From: Hirudo medicinalis
Taxonomy: Eukaryota; Annelida; Clitellata; Hirudinida; Hirudinidae
Assembly (NCBI GenBank): GCA_011800805.1
Contig: MPNW01000035.1
Location: 398,003 to 462,002 of the forward strand
Reading direction: 5' to 3'
DNA: 64,000 nt
The notes under the pieces are model-generated. The model saw only the letters and a program-made list of their open reading frames with translations. It had not been told where the DNA came from and did not search any database. Shown here one piece after another: positions 13,321-25,500 of the stretch (within the stretch, counting starts at the first letter, position 1; every line of letters starts with the position of its first letter). Both the position numbers and the translations under genes were made by a program.

Positions 13321-13570
13321 TTAAATACCAGCTAACAGATTTGCAGGATAATTTAAATAGTTGAAGACGAATTCGATATGAGCCCAATTTGATACATCTT
13401 ATTTTCATGTAAACACAGTGGTGACGACCAAACTTTAATGCAAACAATCATGTGCCATGCACATGTTACTCTAATAACAGTTGGCCAAATAGTTAAGCAG
13501 GAGAATATATATTTAAACCAATTTAGCTATTCTTGCACTTGATTCATTGCCTTCTTTTCCATCTCTTTGT

Positions 13571-15722
13571 TTAATCTATAGGCACATTGTTTTTATTTCC
13601 ATTGCCATCTTTTTCACCAACACCAGCCCTGATGCCATGATTTCTATTCATAACTTCTTGATCTTCCTCTTCTCTTTTAGTTTTAACATGGAGTGATTCC
13701 GAGCATCCTGAACAATCTTCAATGAGTTAAGTAATTAAGTAATTAGAGAATACGTGAAAATCTAATTTATAGATTAGAAACATTAAACAGAAACAAAATT
13801 ACCTGCTTTCCTTGACTGACTCTTTGTTAATATTAACAACATCATAGAACAAGTCAAACTCTAAAAAATAAATCCATATTTAGAATGTTTACAAAACATT
13901 CATGCAAGTGTATTTCTTGCCTTGATACTCGATGATGATGTTAGAGCCTTCGTAAGGGTCTGGTTTATCTGATTACATCTGCTCATGTTCTCTTACATAT
14001 TTACTGCAGACAAGCAAATGCCACTGAAGTTACAATGTAAAAATTATATATGAATGGCTACCAACCATATGAAGAATCACATCCAAATTCTTTTTTTCGA
14101 ATCCACATTCTTGTTGCAGTGAAGCACAGGACGATGTTTCAAGATGGGACACCTGGAACCATGCCTTTTGCTGAGACATTATTAGACTTAATGTAATTAT
14201 GACTTTCAACTGCATCAAAGACTTTATTCTAGAATCTCATTATCATGTTCCCATACAATCAAAATAATTCTTTGAATCATGGGTCTTGGCATGTGATGCA
14301 TCCATAATGTTTTCCAGAGGAGTTAGTGAGGGACTAAAAGCAGCTTTCCATTGGGCTTATGCAATGTACTATAATGAACCGTTTAATATGATTATTGCTT
14401 TTCCTGATTGATAACAAACATAATATACATTGCAAATGAAAACAATCGTCTATTCTATTAAATCCATGACACATTTGCTGTTTTTATAATTAACTCTCAG
14501 ATCGTAGTTGCACCACAAATCAAACCAAACTGACAAAGTTGATCATGTCTTAAATATTACTTTTTGCTATAATTGTTATTACAGTTTTTCTATAATTATA
14601 TTCATGCAATTGAGGGCTGGAGAACATTTTTCTCAAACTCCCATAATTTAGAAATTATATCTACCCCAGTAGATATCCTATTATCAGATGCTTCTCGATA
14701 AAAATGCAATTTACTTGAACTTCTCCTCTCGAAGTGGGCTTGAACTTTGAAGTCATGACCAAGTCTTTAATGATGAATAGGTGGTACCGTGGTTCCCTGA
14801 ATGGCTTGCCGGTGATTCAATTCGCATTTGGTCAGGTCGGGTGAGAGTCCAATTTCTTGTTGAAGTTGGAATAACATATACCTTTAATTATTTATCAGTG
14901 TAAATCTCATATTATGTTAATTGAACCTCCGATAAGGCTGTGATGATGACAGCATTGTTGCGCGCAACTTCCACCCGACCCTTTGGAAACCCCCAATATC
15001 CATCGTTGAAAGATTTGACAATTAATACCTTAAAATGTAAATACAGGATTCAAAATAACAACTTAACAAAATGTAAAAAGAAAATTTTATGACAATTTTA
15101 GAGCAATTGCCATTTTATTCTAAATTTTTATGTAACAAATGCACTATAAAGGGTACAACGCAGTAAGAAATACAATATAATTTGCTAATGAAATAACAAA
15201 TTTATCACTAAGATTAATTTTGATCAGGCACATGATTGCCAGACCTCTGACAATACCTGGTAAAGCAACAGCAACAAGCCAAAATAAAAATGAAAACATT
15301 TAATTATTAATTTCATGTAGACACTTACAAATCTTCCACCTCCCCCAAATATGATGACACCCGCTCTGTCTGCGTTTTTCTTCCATTTGATGTAGTTGTT
15401 ATAACTTTCGTCAAATCTGTTTTGGATAGGGTTCAGGGATTCACAAGCATTCACAAAGGATCTCTTTAAATTCACTCTTGAATTTAAACTGTCCCAACAC
15501 AAAGTATATACATGTCTACGGCCTCGTAAAATGCCCTTTCAATATTACCCAGATTTGATTCTCATTTGACCGGTCAAACTTGGGATTACCTCTCTAAAGC
15601 AAAATATTTGTGAGACATTGAACGAGAGCCTACAAACTAAATTTAAAAAATCCACTTACTTTTACAATTAGAAAATAATATCCTCTGAATTTGATTCTTT
15701 AAATTTGATTTGGACGTCCATG
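13571..15722 (-). CDS. Divergent Nudix-domain protein, possibly DCP2-like
   Basis: Minus-strand exons join in phase to give FDESYNNYIKWKKNADRAGV, IIFGGGGRFVLIVKSFNDGY, WGFPKGRVE (exon near 14930-15030), then ALSEVQQEIGLSPDLTKCEL. The WGFPKGRV...EVQQEIG pattern and the preceding 'NNYIK...AGVIIF' strand resemble the Nudix fold of Dcp2-like decapping enzymes. However, the Nudix box is altered: where the consensus has GX5EX7REUXEEXGU, the first Glu, the Arg and one metal-binding Glu are replaced (Asn, Ser, Gln). Later exons (VSHLETSSCASLQQECGFEK, FDLFYDVVNINKESVKES) and a polar C-terminal exon ending at TAA 13571 are not recognised. The first exons (upstream of about 15490) are uncertain. It could be a catalytically impaired paralogue or a different Nudix subfamily. 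Confidence 0.5.
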
Positions 15723-15807
15723 GTGCTAGAAACAGTGTTCATAAAAGGTGAGTCGCCACAATGATATTGACATCGACATTTTAGTAATCAATGATAAACC
15801 ACACTAA

Positions 15808-16056
15808 ATGCGAAGGGGAGGTGGAGAAACAGCGTGCTGGTGCAGATGTGCACTCAGGTAAAACGCCGAACGGTACCGGACCGGATTCACACCACAGTTC
15901 CGAGTGCGTTCGAGTTTCCGGCCTCACGGANCCTGATCAAACGGGTGTGGCCCACCCCCCGAGAACGTAAGGAGTTTGGGCCGAAACGTTCGGTGACGGG
16001 GGCACTCCTCTGATGATTCCCTGTCGGTACGCTCCGTGGTAGGAGTTTCTAAGTAC
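15808..16056 (+). mobile_element. RLE-type non-LTR element, 3' tail copy A
   Basis: GC-rich block in AT-rich DNA, with one N at 15931. From about 15950 to 16056 it matches the reverse complement of 16520-16620 and of 35107-35205. Shared blocks include GTAAGGAGTTTGGGCCGAAA and ACTCCTCTGATGATTCCCTG. It is the 3' end of the family represented by the coding copy at 16520-17290, here with no coding part recognised. Confidence 0.7.
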
Positions 16057-16216
16057 CACACCCCCATACTATATAATAAATTATGTTTATAATTAATTAA
16101 AATTAAACAAAAATATTTTCAATTCAAAAAGTTGTGTAATTATTTTGTTTGACCTTTTCATCAAGTTATGCTGAGGACATTAATAAAATCCTACTAGTAA
16201 GATCCTTTGTAATGTG

Positions 16217-16237
16217 CTCCCGCATGGTCTAATGGTT
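16217..16237 (+). repeat. tRNA-Glu-like 5' half relic
   Basis: TCCCGCATGGTCTAATGGTTA resembles the acceptor and D-arm half, with the A-box, of a tRNA-Glu gene. No anticodon arm, T-arm or B-box follows, so it is at most a relic or a chance match. Confidence 0.3.
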
Positions 16238-16519
16238 AAAACTTAAATTAGTAAATTTTATTAAAATACGGTGAATTAATAAAAAGCTGATCTATGATCT
16301 ATAATGCTGATCTATAGCAAGATTTCACAGCCTTTGAAAATTTTTTACACAAATGCAGACATGAATTCACATGTCTATCCAACATTTTAAATAAACAAAT
16401 CGGTCAAGTTAAAGAAGGCATTTGTTGAATTCGATCACGAAGATTTACGAAGAGGCATTTTCTACAAAAGGCAAAAAATGTACGATTGTAAAGTTCAGTT
16501 TTTGTAAAAAAAAAATTAT

Positions 16520-17290
16520 ATGTACTAAGAAACTCCTACCTCGGAGCGCACCGAGTTATCAGAGTGCCCGTCACCGATCGTTTCGGCCCAAACTCCTTAC
16601 GTTCTCATGGGGTGGGCCATAAACACTCAATCGCGTTTCACGTCATTTTGCGAATGCACGCGCCATCTCTTCACCAACCAAACCGCAATCTCCTTTCTTA
16701 GCAACGCTTACGGCCTCTCATCTCCCAAATCCAGCAAGATGCCGCCTCCGCGGCCACCGACATTTTTGTCATAGCCTTAGTTCTTTCCCGGCTCGACAAA
16801 CCGATTTGAGTGAGGAACGTGTAGGCCGACTTCCCAACTAAACCCATCGCACCAACTTCAACGAGCATTAGCTTTACCCGAAAATCGCTACCTTGTAGAT
16901 CTTTCGCTAAAACAGAGTATTTTTTCGTTTTCAGCACATTACTCGCTTCGATCCTATCCTCCCACGGTACCGTCAACTCTACCAAAATGAAAGCGTCTGA
17001 CGACGACGATGCGAGAACAACATCCGGCCTCCTGCCGCTATCCCTAAGCAAGTGTCTCAATCAATCTAGGTCGGCTGCGACGGTCCAATCATTAGCCTCT
17101 GCGAGAATGTCTCTCCTCGGATAGAGTCTGTTTTTCTTGCAGGGTAGTGAAAAGCCCTCTCGCAAGAAATATACCTTCCGCTGCAATATAATCTTGCGAG
17201 AATTTGCTATGGCTTCCTTTAAGTCTGATCGATCCAATGTACAGTTACATCGATGTATGACTTCCCGTAGGCGGACCAACACTTAGTCGT
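16520..17290 (-). mobile_element. RLE-like domain fragment of non-LTR element, copy B
   Basis: The reverse complement has two in-frame open segments separated by one TGA near 17063. The first has a basic segment with REVIHRCNCTLDRSDL. The second has GRRPDVVL, then FILVELTVPWEDR and KTKKYSVLAKDL. The RPDVV-x-ELTVPWE-x-KKY arrangement resembles the PD-(D/E)XK restriction-like endonuclease that closes R2/NeSL/Hero-type ORFs. Its 3' tail (16520-16640) matches copies A and C. It is 5' truncated and stop-interrupted. Confidence 0.6.
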
Positions 17291-17349
17291 AGTATCAACA
17301 ATCTAATGTAATTTGATCTTTCAGTAAAGCAACCAGCTTCTCTTTTGAC

Positions 17350-17670
17350 AGCTTTGCTTTATTGACTATGTTTTTGTTTAACAATATACATACCGTGTAG
17401 TTGCTTCACGCTTTGGTTGAAGGATTGGTATAAGATCAATGAACTCAGGCAGTTCGACGATGTGTAGAGGAAGGACTACTAATGCTTCATAATGCTGTCG
17501 TTGACTGCAGCCTGCGTCACAAGATTGGCATTAAGGAATGACTGGGGTACTGTTGGCTGGTGAATTTTTCTCTTTGACTCATCGTGTTGGGAACTGTCAT
17601 TGACTGCCTTTCGTTTGAACTCATTCTTTGTCAAATTTTCGTATTTCCATACATGTGGTGGAAGCATGCG
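17350..17670 (-). mobile_element. hAT transposase N-terminal fragment
   Basis: The reverse complement gives LPPHVWKYENLTKNEFKRKA and, after a one-base frameshift, LPLHIVELPEFIDLIPILQP followed by KREATTR. The second block follows the usual hAT/ZBED pattern just after the BED finger (PFSIVEDxxFxxLIxxLxPxYxxPSR). It is truncated and frameshifted. Confidence 0.5.
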
Positions 17671-18292
17671 TTCCTTTTTTTAAAACATGTTATTTCAAAT
17701 TAGAATGCGAATTTTTGAATGCTGAACGAGTATTTTTTTAATTTTTTGTTTGCACAGCAATCATGTGAACCTACATTTGTTATCTTATCTTGATTCAAGT
17801 TTGAACATTTCGGCTAAATAAGGCCACGGGAGTTCTTTATTAAATTCGTTGTTCTTCAGCCTATCGACGCCACCGCTGTTCACACTGGCTTCTTCTTGGC
17901 TATGGCTAACAGTTAAAAATAAAAACTAAATCAAATGCTGCTTTAACTTGATAGTAAATATTACCAATTTCAATCCAATTTCAAGAAAAAACCATTGATA
18001 AAAGTCTATCAAATTATCGCCAAACGGTTGTAAAAAACGCTTCGGGTTGAATCAAAATTAAAAAGAAATACTTCTAATTAATCATGAGATACTCTAGATT
18101 TTTGAAATTAATTTAAAATGAATTTAGCGCGATGACCTCTCACAGATAAGTGAAATAAGCGACAACTTCCCGCTTATAAAAAATAGCATATATTTCACCC
18201 AGAATGTAAAGAATTACTTCTAATGAATCGTCATATACTCTACGTTGCCTGTAACCAATCACAATTTTGAAACATAAAGCCTATAATTTTTT

Positions 18293-18802
18293 TTATAACC
18301 AATTTAGGTGGTTGGAGAAGTGACGGGCAAAAGCCAACTCACTGGCAGTGAGTTTCGGTACCCGACACTTCTCCACGGTTTTCCGCGGCCAGGTTGCCTG
18401 CGAGTTGGCCATGAGCCCCAAGAAAATCGGTTTGTCGTATTTGCCATACCAGCCATCCACTTCATTTCCAATTTTGCGTCGATTCCATTTCTTCGATGAT
18501 ACTTGCCAAGCATAATACGAAGGGATATCAGCAGAAAGTATTCTTGCGAATTCGTCCACTTGGCAAATTTAAAAAAAAGCAGTCAATGTCGTTTCCTTTC
18601 CTTCTTCCAGCGTTTGTTGGACAGCTGTTTCAGTGAAGTAGACTCGTTCTCCGTGTTCGAGATGGACATCAAGGTGCGTGACGGCTGGGTCTCGATCGTA
18701 GATGGCAAATCCCAATATTCGCCAAATCGCCTCATTGCTGCTGATGCCCAATTTGGTATTGCTTGACTTCATCGCCACCAACAATACCATCATTGACTTC
18801 AA
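18293..18802 (-). mobile_element. Helitron protein fragment
   Basis: The reverse complement reads SNEAIWRILGFAIYDRDPAV, THLDVHLEHGERVYFTE and TTLTAFF, then in a shifted frame ADIPSYYAWQVSSKKWNRRK. These are hallmark blocks of the Rep-helicase junction in metazoan Helitrons (S-E-A-x-W-R-I, VHLxxGxRVYF, TTLTAxF, IPxYYxW...WxRRK). A frameshift between the blocks and the missing flanks make it a pseudogene fragment. Confidence 0.8.
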
Positions 18803-18830
18803 AATTGCTTGAAAGCTTAGATCTTAAGTA

Positions 18831-19405
18831 TTATCGCGGGTATATCATTAATTTTTCATTAATTAATCTGTTGCAGAGGTAACTCATGCTGAATTCAGTG
18901 ATAACTGCCACGTCAATTGAAAGAGATTTAAGAGGGTATTTCACTTGACTCATGAAACCCAAGACGTTGTGGAACTTCTTTGGTGATTTTGCATTAATAT
19001 TCTTCCAGCTAAGAACATCTCCGTATTTTAAAGATTCTTCAAGATGGATGTGCCATCTCATTTCTCTGCTTTTGTAAATAATTCTCCCAAACAGGCAAGT
19101 AGGAAGTAATTTGTTCTTGGAAATCCCAGCTTCTATAAAATAGGAAATATTTCTGCTCTTGTTTTATGCTTTTTGTGCTACATTTTACATTAAATATATT
19201 ACTCATACATTTCCTCATCTATTCAATTTCTAAACTAAACTAAACTAAACAATTTCTCATCTAAACTAAAATCTAAAACTAACGAAACATTGGAATAATG
19301 TTGAGGATGACAATTGAAAATAACCTTTTATAACACCAGAGTCTATGAACACCTTCCTAAAGTGCATGACAATAAACTCCAGTAGACTTTCTTGTAGGCT
19401 TTTTA
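18831..19405 (-). CDS. Putative exons of an unidentified protein
   Basis: Two or three minus-strand exons can be joined: SLQESLLEFIVMHFRKVFID near 19330-19405, an exon after the TTTTATAG acceptor near 19140 (GISKNKLLPTCLFGR), and a segment with VLSWKNINAKSPKKFHNVLG closed by TAA at 18831. Splice signals look plausible and the frame stays open across the junctions. I do not recognise the protein. It lies between Helitron debris and another orphan exon set, so it could be a gene or a decayed element. Confidence 0.25.
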
Positions 19406-19469
19406 AAATCTCTTTTCAATCAAATTTTGCTTTTAGTGCAAACAATCAAAATAAATTTTAAAATGTAAT

Positions 19470-20130
19470 TTAGTAATCCCCTCCTTCCATTCGAACGACT
19501 CCAACATAAGTGTCAGGCTTAAGGAAGCATAGCATATGCTTCCGCAAAGTGCCGTTGCTGTGATTGAGTTGTGAACCAACTTGGAATATGGTGCCTCCTG
19601 TAAACATCATGAAGAGTAAGGATCCGAAAAACTCGCTTGCGGGAGCCTTCCAGAAAGATTCCTTTTCCACCTCTAAAGACAATTTTTGAAGTTAACAAGA
19701 GTGTCTGGCATTGATTGCTTTGTATCTTTCAGAAGATTGGATGGGCCCCACAGCTTTAATGATGCTACTCTGCCTCATCTTTCTTTCGCAATGTTATAAA
19801 TTTATTAGAGAGTCACGTGATCCAGTTACTTTCCTTTTTATCTTTTCTTTAGATGAGATCAATACAATTTGATAGGTTGTTTATTTTAAGGTGTTACATT
19901 CACTCTGAGAAAAGCTCTTTCTTAGTAATATCCACCAAAACCAACTAAAATTTATTTCTCCATCAATAATTTTATTTAAGTATTTTTTGAGGTCATCAAA
20001 TATTTTGTTTTACCGGTGTTGCACTTCGTATATTTGTCTGGAAAGTTAAAGATTACTCTATGGTCGAGAAGAATTAATGCTAAGTTGCTCGTCAGATATT
20101 CAAAAGTGTCCTCATTATGTTTTATGTTAT
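19470..20130 (-). CDS. Putative exons of an unidentified secreted-type protein
   Basis: One exon near 20012-20130 reads YLTSNLALILLDHRVIFNFP then DKYTKCN, with a GTAAAA donor. The next begins after TTGTCTTTAG near 19675 with EVEKESFWKAPASEFFGSLL and ends PDTYVGVVRMEGGDY, stop at 19470. The last exon has two N-glycosylation-type sequons (NHS, NGT). No family is recognised. Extracellular location is inferred only from the sequons. Confidence 0.25.
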
Positions 20131-20484
20131 GCTTTAAGCTTCAATCACTACTTATTACAATTATAAACGAATTCCTCATCCTTTAAACATTTTTGTGGTT
20201 TTTATAAATAATTGCTTCTAAGTCTGAATTAAACATTTACTCAAAATTAGTAAAAATTTAATAAAACAAAAATTTCTTTATTTAAATTCAAAAATATTTT
20301 TTCTCATCAAAGAAATCTGAGGTTTGAACATAATTATCCAAAAGTTAGATCCTCATTTGGAATCATGAAGATGCAGTAACAGAATTTCAAAACAAACAAA
20401 ACACGGCTCCTGTGTTGCTTGAAACCAATTAATCTTCAAAAATTAATTGGTCTGATAATAAATTATTTTCCAAAGTAATAAATG

Positions 20485-20643
20485 TCAGGTTTTTGTCATT
20501 TTATTCATGAAAATTTCAAATCGTGAAGGCATATTCTTGACTTTAGCGATGCTAAATGCGTTGCAGGATTCATCAATTTTTGGCTCAGAATTCCAGACAT
20601 GTGCATAGAGGAAGATCATAAATGCATAACATAATCGAGCCAT
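20485..20643 (-). CDS. Possible short secreted peptide or first exon
   Basis: The 52-codon frame starts MARLCYAFMIFLYAHVW, which resembles a signal peptide, followed by a polar segment and a stop. It could be the first exon of the orphan exons at 19470-20130, but no convincing donor could be chosen. Unrecognised. Confidence 0.2.
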   Translation of the reverse strand: MARLCYAFMIFLYAHVWNSEPKIDESCNAFSIAKVKNMPSRFEIFMNKMTKT

Positions 20644-20673
20644 CGTCTTCCGGGCACAAAGAAATAGTAACAC

Positions 20674-22243
20674 GTGGCTTTTTAAAAGTCATGGAATGGA
20701 CGTGATGTCAAAAACAAAATGCTCCGCATCCTATAGGCAAGCGAAATTACATATTCATATTAAATGACCATTAAATGACTAAAAGATTAAATGACGAAGT
20801 AAAATCAAGAAGCATTTAGTAAGTGGCTGCAGAGAGATTTTTATTTATTTATTTATTTATATAGCTTCGAACAACACGTATTTTTCTGTTTTTCAATTTT
20901 TTAAAGTCAATCATTGACCTCGGGCCCTGAGTCCACAAATACTTCCAATGACTTAGCATAACTAAATTAAGCTTGCATGCCTTCATCTCCATTAATTCAA
21001 AAATTACATTTTAAAGGTTGTTTTTGTAAGGAATTTTTCGACGTTATACCCCCCTCCCAAATGTCTTCCCTTCGACGCTTTGCTTCTGGAATTCCATAAA
21101 CGCAACTTCTTTTAGGCTTTTAGCGTCAAAGCAAATTCGAAAAAAAGCTGATGCTTACTTTTATGAAATACTGAAAACTTAATGACGCCATTAACTCGGA
21201 AAAATATTTTTTGGTGACGATCAAAGTTTCATCAGCGCTGTTATCACCTGCATTCGTGAAAAAGCACTGTTCCATCGAAAATAATTTAAGGCAGACATTT
21301 TCACCTGGCTCCGACATTAAAGCTTTTAAATGCAATTACATTGCTTTGTTGTTATTCTTTACGCCATTTTTTTGTTTCCCTTTTTAAATTGGTCGCAAAT
21401 AAATTGCTGCAATAAAGGAATTCATCCGTCGTTTAAATTTTTCCTGAACTGAGCATTTATAAAAACCAGCCTGAATGTTTATGGCATCTAAATTAAATTT
21501 TATATAATTAATATTACATACTAAGTGTTAGGAACACTGGGATTTTGAAAACTCAACTGCACTAGCAATTTTCCAGTAGTGTTTTCAAAATTATGGATTG
21601 ACTCTAGTTTTCTGAATTCAACCATTTGAATCGAACCATTTCTGAGGTTTTTTTGTACACAGAAAGTATGGCCGTCGAGTCAGGAATTTACGAAGTTTGT
21701 AAAATAAAATTGGTTGGACTTATAAGTTTAACTGCTCATTTCAAGACATCTAGGCAAACAAATTTAGAGGGAATAATCAGTAAACACTCAGAAATCAATC
21801 GGATTACAAGTCTGGCACTTTAATCTCCTTCAACTTCCATCAGCTGCTCAATAATAAAATTTTACTGGAATCATTTCCAAAATCATTCGAGAACGTTAAT
21901 CCTTCTCTGGTTGCCAACAAATATCTACTAGAGTCCAAACTGAACTAAGTAACACCTCGGAGATTAGTCCAGATAGCCAACAACAATCACTTAAGGCATC
22001 GCTAGAACAGGTCGTTGAGAAGTCCAAATCATCTTAGTTATGCAACGGACTTTAATCAAATAAAAAAATAAATAAATAATAAATAAATACAGGCCGTTGT
22101 TAAACACATCTCAAGAGAAACAACAGCAACACCTGATTCCTGCCTGTATGCGGTTCTGCTGGCCAGTGGATGCAAAGGTGTCCAAAACAGCTGAAAAGGT
22201 GGCGGGGTGTGGCCGAACGTTGCACGGTGCCCGTCAATCGATA
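20674..22243. other. Intergenic, no supported gene
   Basis: AT-rich DNA with a TTTA tetranucleotide run near 20838-20860. A minus-strand open segment at 21155-21318 (LIVTKKYFSELMASLSFQYF) ends at an AAA/GTAAGC donor and might be an isolated exon. Nothing else is supportable. Confidence 0.3.
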
Positions 22244-22517
22244 TCACGTGACTCACGCATCTACCTTTTAGGAGGTAGGTGTCTCGCAAACTGTTAATTG
22301 CTAATTTTTGTCAACAACCAAATCATTTTACAGATAATACATTACGGGAACACAGAAAACAATATGACCGACAACAATATGGCCGCTATCACCATTTCTC
22401 AGACATGTTCTGACACCTGCCGACACCCACAATGTGGAAGTATAAAAGGCGGTCTCTTACGCGGTTCGTGCGTTTGCTCGATGCTTTGTCCTTGTTCAGT
22501 CGGTCATTCATTGACAG
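22244..22517 (+). promoter_or_regulatory. TATA promoter and 5' exon, probably of the peptide gene
   Basis: TATAAAAG at 22441-22448 is followed about 70 bases later by an ideal donor (GACAG/GTAAGTG after 22517). Upstream, an E-box CACGTG at 22245-22250 overlaps an AP-1-type TGACTCA at 22249-22255. The exon contains an ATG near 22480 whose frame, if spliced to 26712, runs in phase into the prepropeptide frame. Assigning this promoter to that gene across a 4.2-kb intron is inference; no other gene lies between. Confidence 0.5.
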
Positions 22518-25500
22518 GTAAGTGATCATTTTCCTGCTTTCTTTGCCCCATCAACTGAGAATCATTGGCATTACTGTTTTCAAGCCTTTCATCACCGCTA
22601 TCATCTAACTTTGAATTAAAAGTCATTCATTCGAATAATCGCCCATTTATTTTTCATCGTCGAGGTAAATAATATCGTGATCCTGTCGTCAAACTGGATT
22701 CAGTGAGCGATGCTATAGAACGGTTGTTTAGTAATGAAATGTAATTGAACACCACAGCAATAAAAGAAGACACTCAATGGGATTAATGTCATTAATGAAA
22801 AAATAAATCCGGCGAAAATATTGCGACCCATTAATCTTTCAAAGAGTCGCACTCAACGTCACGACATGCTTCACTGACTTCTCTCGACCTTTCATGCGCG
22901 TCGCGCCAGTCTATCTTTGAGTGGAAATCAATTCTGGATCCAGTAATCGTTGGATGTGTTCAGGTTAAACTCCATTCAACCCTCCTGGAGAATGCATTAG
23001 GAGATAATTACACGTGCGTTGATGAATGGTTGGCATAATTGACAATGCGATCGGTGATTTGAGCAAACAACTCAGGTGGAACGTAATAATCAACAGCACC
23101 GCATTAAATCTCGAATTAAGCCTTTCTCACCGGTCGAATACATAATGAATATGCAGCTCCATAAAAATATGAGTTCCGCATGACTGGATCAAAAGCCTTT
23201 TAAGACCATGTCACGGTTCACTGATTTCGAGCATATCTAGAGATATGCAGCCAATAGTATACGCTCCACTTGCTTTTATTGTTATACGTTTTGAGACCTG
23301 ACAACAAACTTTTTTTATGTCGAGAAAAAGGTCGCAATTCATTCCTGTGTCCATTTCTTCATCGCTTTAAGTTCCTTATATTTCAATGACTCCCCACCCA
23401 GTCTGAATCAATCAAATCATCTCTATGTCATTTAGTTGTCGATCTCCTTGAAGACAGTGATAAATAAGCAGGCGTCAAAAGAATTTATTCTTAGATGTCC
23501 TTCAAGCTTCTGTCAAACTATCAATTGTTTATGTGTTCTCTAGAGACTTTCTTTTAGACTTCAAAAAGACAATTTATCCTTCTTCCCGAATCAGAATCCA
23601 AAGGACGAGGAACCAGTCATCACCTCTCCTGAGATTTCAGTGTCAAAGAGCATCGCAGAAAGACATGCCTCAAGTTTCCATTCCCAACGCATTTTCAGTC
23701 GACAAAAATAAGGCCACCGTGAAAGATTTCTGACGATTCTTGTCAGGAAGAATTTCATAAATAATTCAAGTCGAATTTAAAATTGAATTTTAAATCCGTG
23801 CTTTCCTTTTTCTTTCGCTTTCATTTTTCAAGCGTGACGTCATTTGCTTCGCATTCGGCAGAAACTTGTCTCCTCCTCACTGAGCATCAAAATTTGCTTC
23901 AATCAATTTTCTACCTTGTACATCCTGCCGACTTTGTTTGGCTTTAGGAGTTCATATTTTTATTTTTATTTATCCAATTCAGAATATTGAAACTAAATAA
24001 TTTAATTTAAAATAAATAGTAAGGCATTAGACTCTAATAATTATTAATGGCAAAATATATGCTAAAAAATTGACGATGTAAATATTATTGGGTAAATTAT
24101 TTTTCAGTTCTTTGATGTTTCTCTTCAGGTTCTTTTAATTCTATGCAATCTTGACATCCCATCAAAGTACTCCAGTAAAATTGATGATTTCATTCAATCC
24201 AAGCATTCTTTCCTCGCGTTACGAGGATTGGATTCGATCAAGTGGACCTCATTCGTTACGTTCTTCACGATGAGTATCAAAAGCAGACTTCACGTTGACT
24301 TCTTTTTAAGGAGAAGCAGATATTTTAAGTAGGAGTTGAAATATTTGAAATATATTCCGACAGAAATATGCCAAACATGGCATCCTCAGCGTGTGCATGC
24401 AAATCAAGTTGGCATCCAAATTTGTCAACTTTTCGAGAATGTTTGCTCTCAGAGTTTATCCACCTTAATTTCTCACACGTCCGTTGTCCTCAGCATGCAT
24501 AAAATGCGTTCAACTACACTTCACTAGGTGCTGCGAAGCCATTGTCGTTGTTTCTATAGTTGCACATCTCGGCTGTGTACTGTTGAAAGCTGTTTTTAGT
24601 ACAGCGCCATTTCTGCTTTAAAATTTCAACCAGAAATTCTCAATTTCATTTCGTTTTCATGACAAGTACGAAAGTAGAAAGATGGAGTGAAGATATGAAA
24701 ATGAAGCATTCATTTTTTAAGAAATCGAATTTTGACAAGTATCATCGGCATCGCGCTCAAATCCTAAGTCACCAGGTATGTTTCTAGGCGGAGATTCCCA
24801 GTAGAATGATCGTTACCAGCTTGTGTTGAATCGAAAGTTGTTATGGCAACAGTAGCGCATCGATTTGTTGGAGGACACATTACTACTATATTCCAGTCCC
24901 CCCCGATCATCAGGTAATGTAAAAAGTGCTATTTGTTTTTGGAACCATGTGAATGCTCAATAGGTTTGAGTGCGTTTCCCTACGTGACGAGCAGCATCGT
25001 CTATGTTTGACCGCAAACTTCCAAACAAAGGATGCGACACCGCATTAACTCATCGGCAAATTATAAGCACTTTCGAAAGACATTAGCATAACTGAAGCGC
25101 CACATTAAAAGATCATTAAGCGAGGATCCTTTCCAAATTCCTTAACATTATACGACGAAGAACAATTTAATACATCATCGTTAAACCACTGTCGAAATGG
25201 AGGACATTTTCGACTTCAACGTATCATAAAACGCCTGCTTCCCACTCGAGTTTAAGTGAAGATGTGAAAGCACTTTCTGTTACGACTTCTCAGTTGTTTC
25301 ATTTTATTCAATTCGAGGGGCCATAAAACGCTCCAAACTCCTGTTTCAGTGAGCCAAATCTTCCTGCTGCGCGGATCCCCGCGATGTCGATGACAGTTCG
25401 CATTTGTTTTGCGAAAAGTGAATTTCCAGTAAATGACGGTTATAAGCAGTTTCATTTCAGAAATTAAATTAATTTTTGGACATAATTTTCAGTTTCATAT

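Noticed and set aside
16217..16237. Possible tRNA-Glu gene
   Set aside because: Only the first 21 or so bases resemble tRNA-Glu. Anticodon and T-arm halves are missing, so it is kept only as a relic.
19215..19250. Telomere-like CTAAA run
   Set aside because: Only about four units with interruptions; a simple repeat, not an interstitial telomere.
20012..20130. UDP-glycosyltransferase assignment for the SNLALILLDHRVIFNFP exon
   Set aside because: A faint resemblance to the UGT 'LLNxHFSxxFPRP' block, but no signature motif or other UGT exon was found.
22097..22297. Plus frame upstream of the TATA box
   Set aside because: It precedes the core promoter, ends without a splice link and has no recognisable domain.
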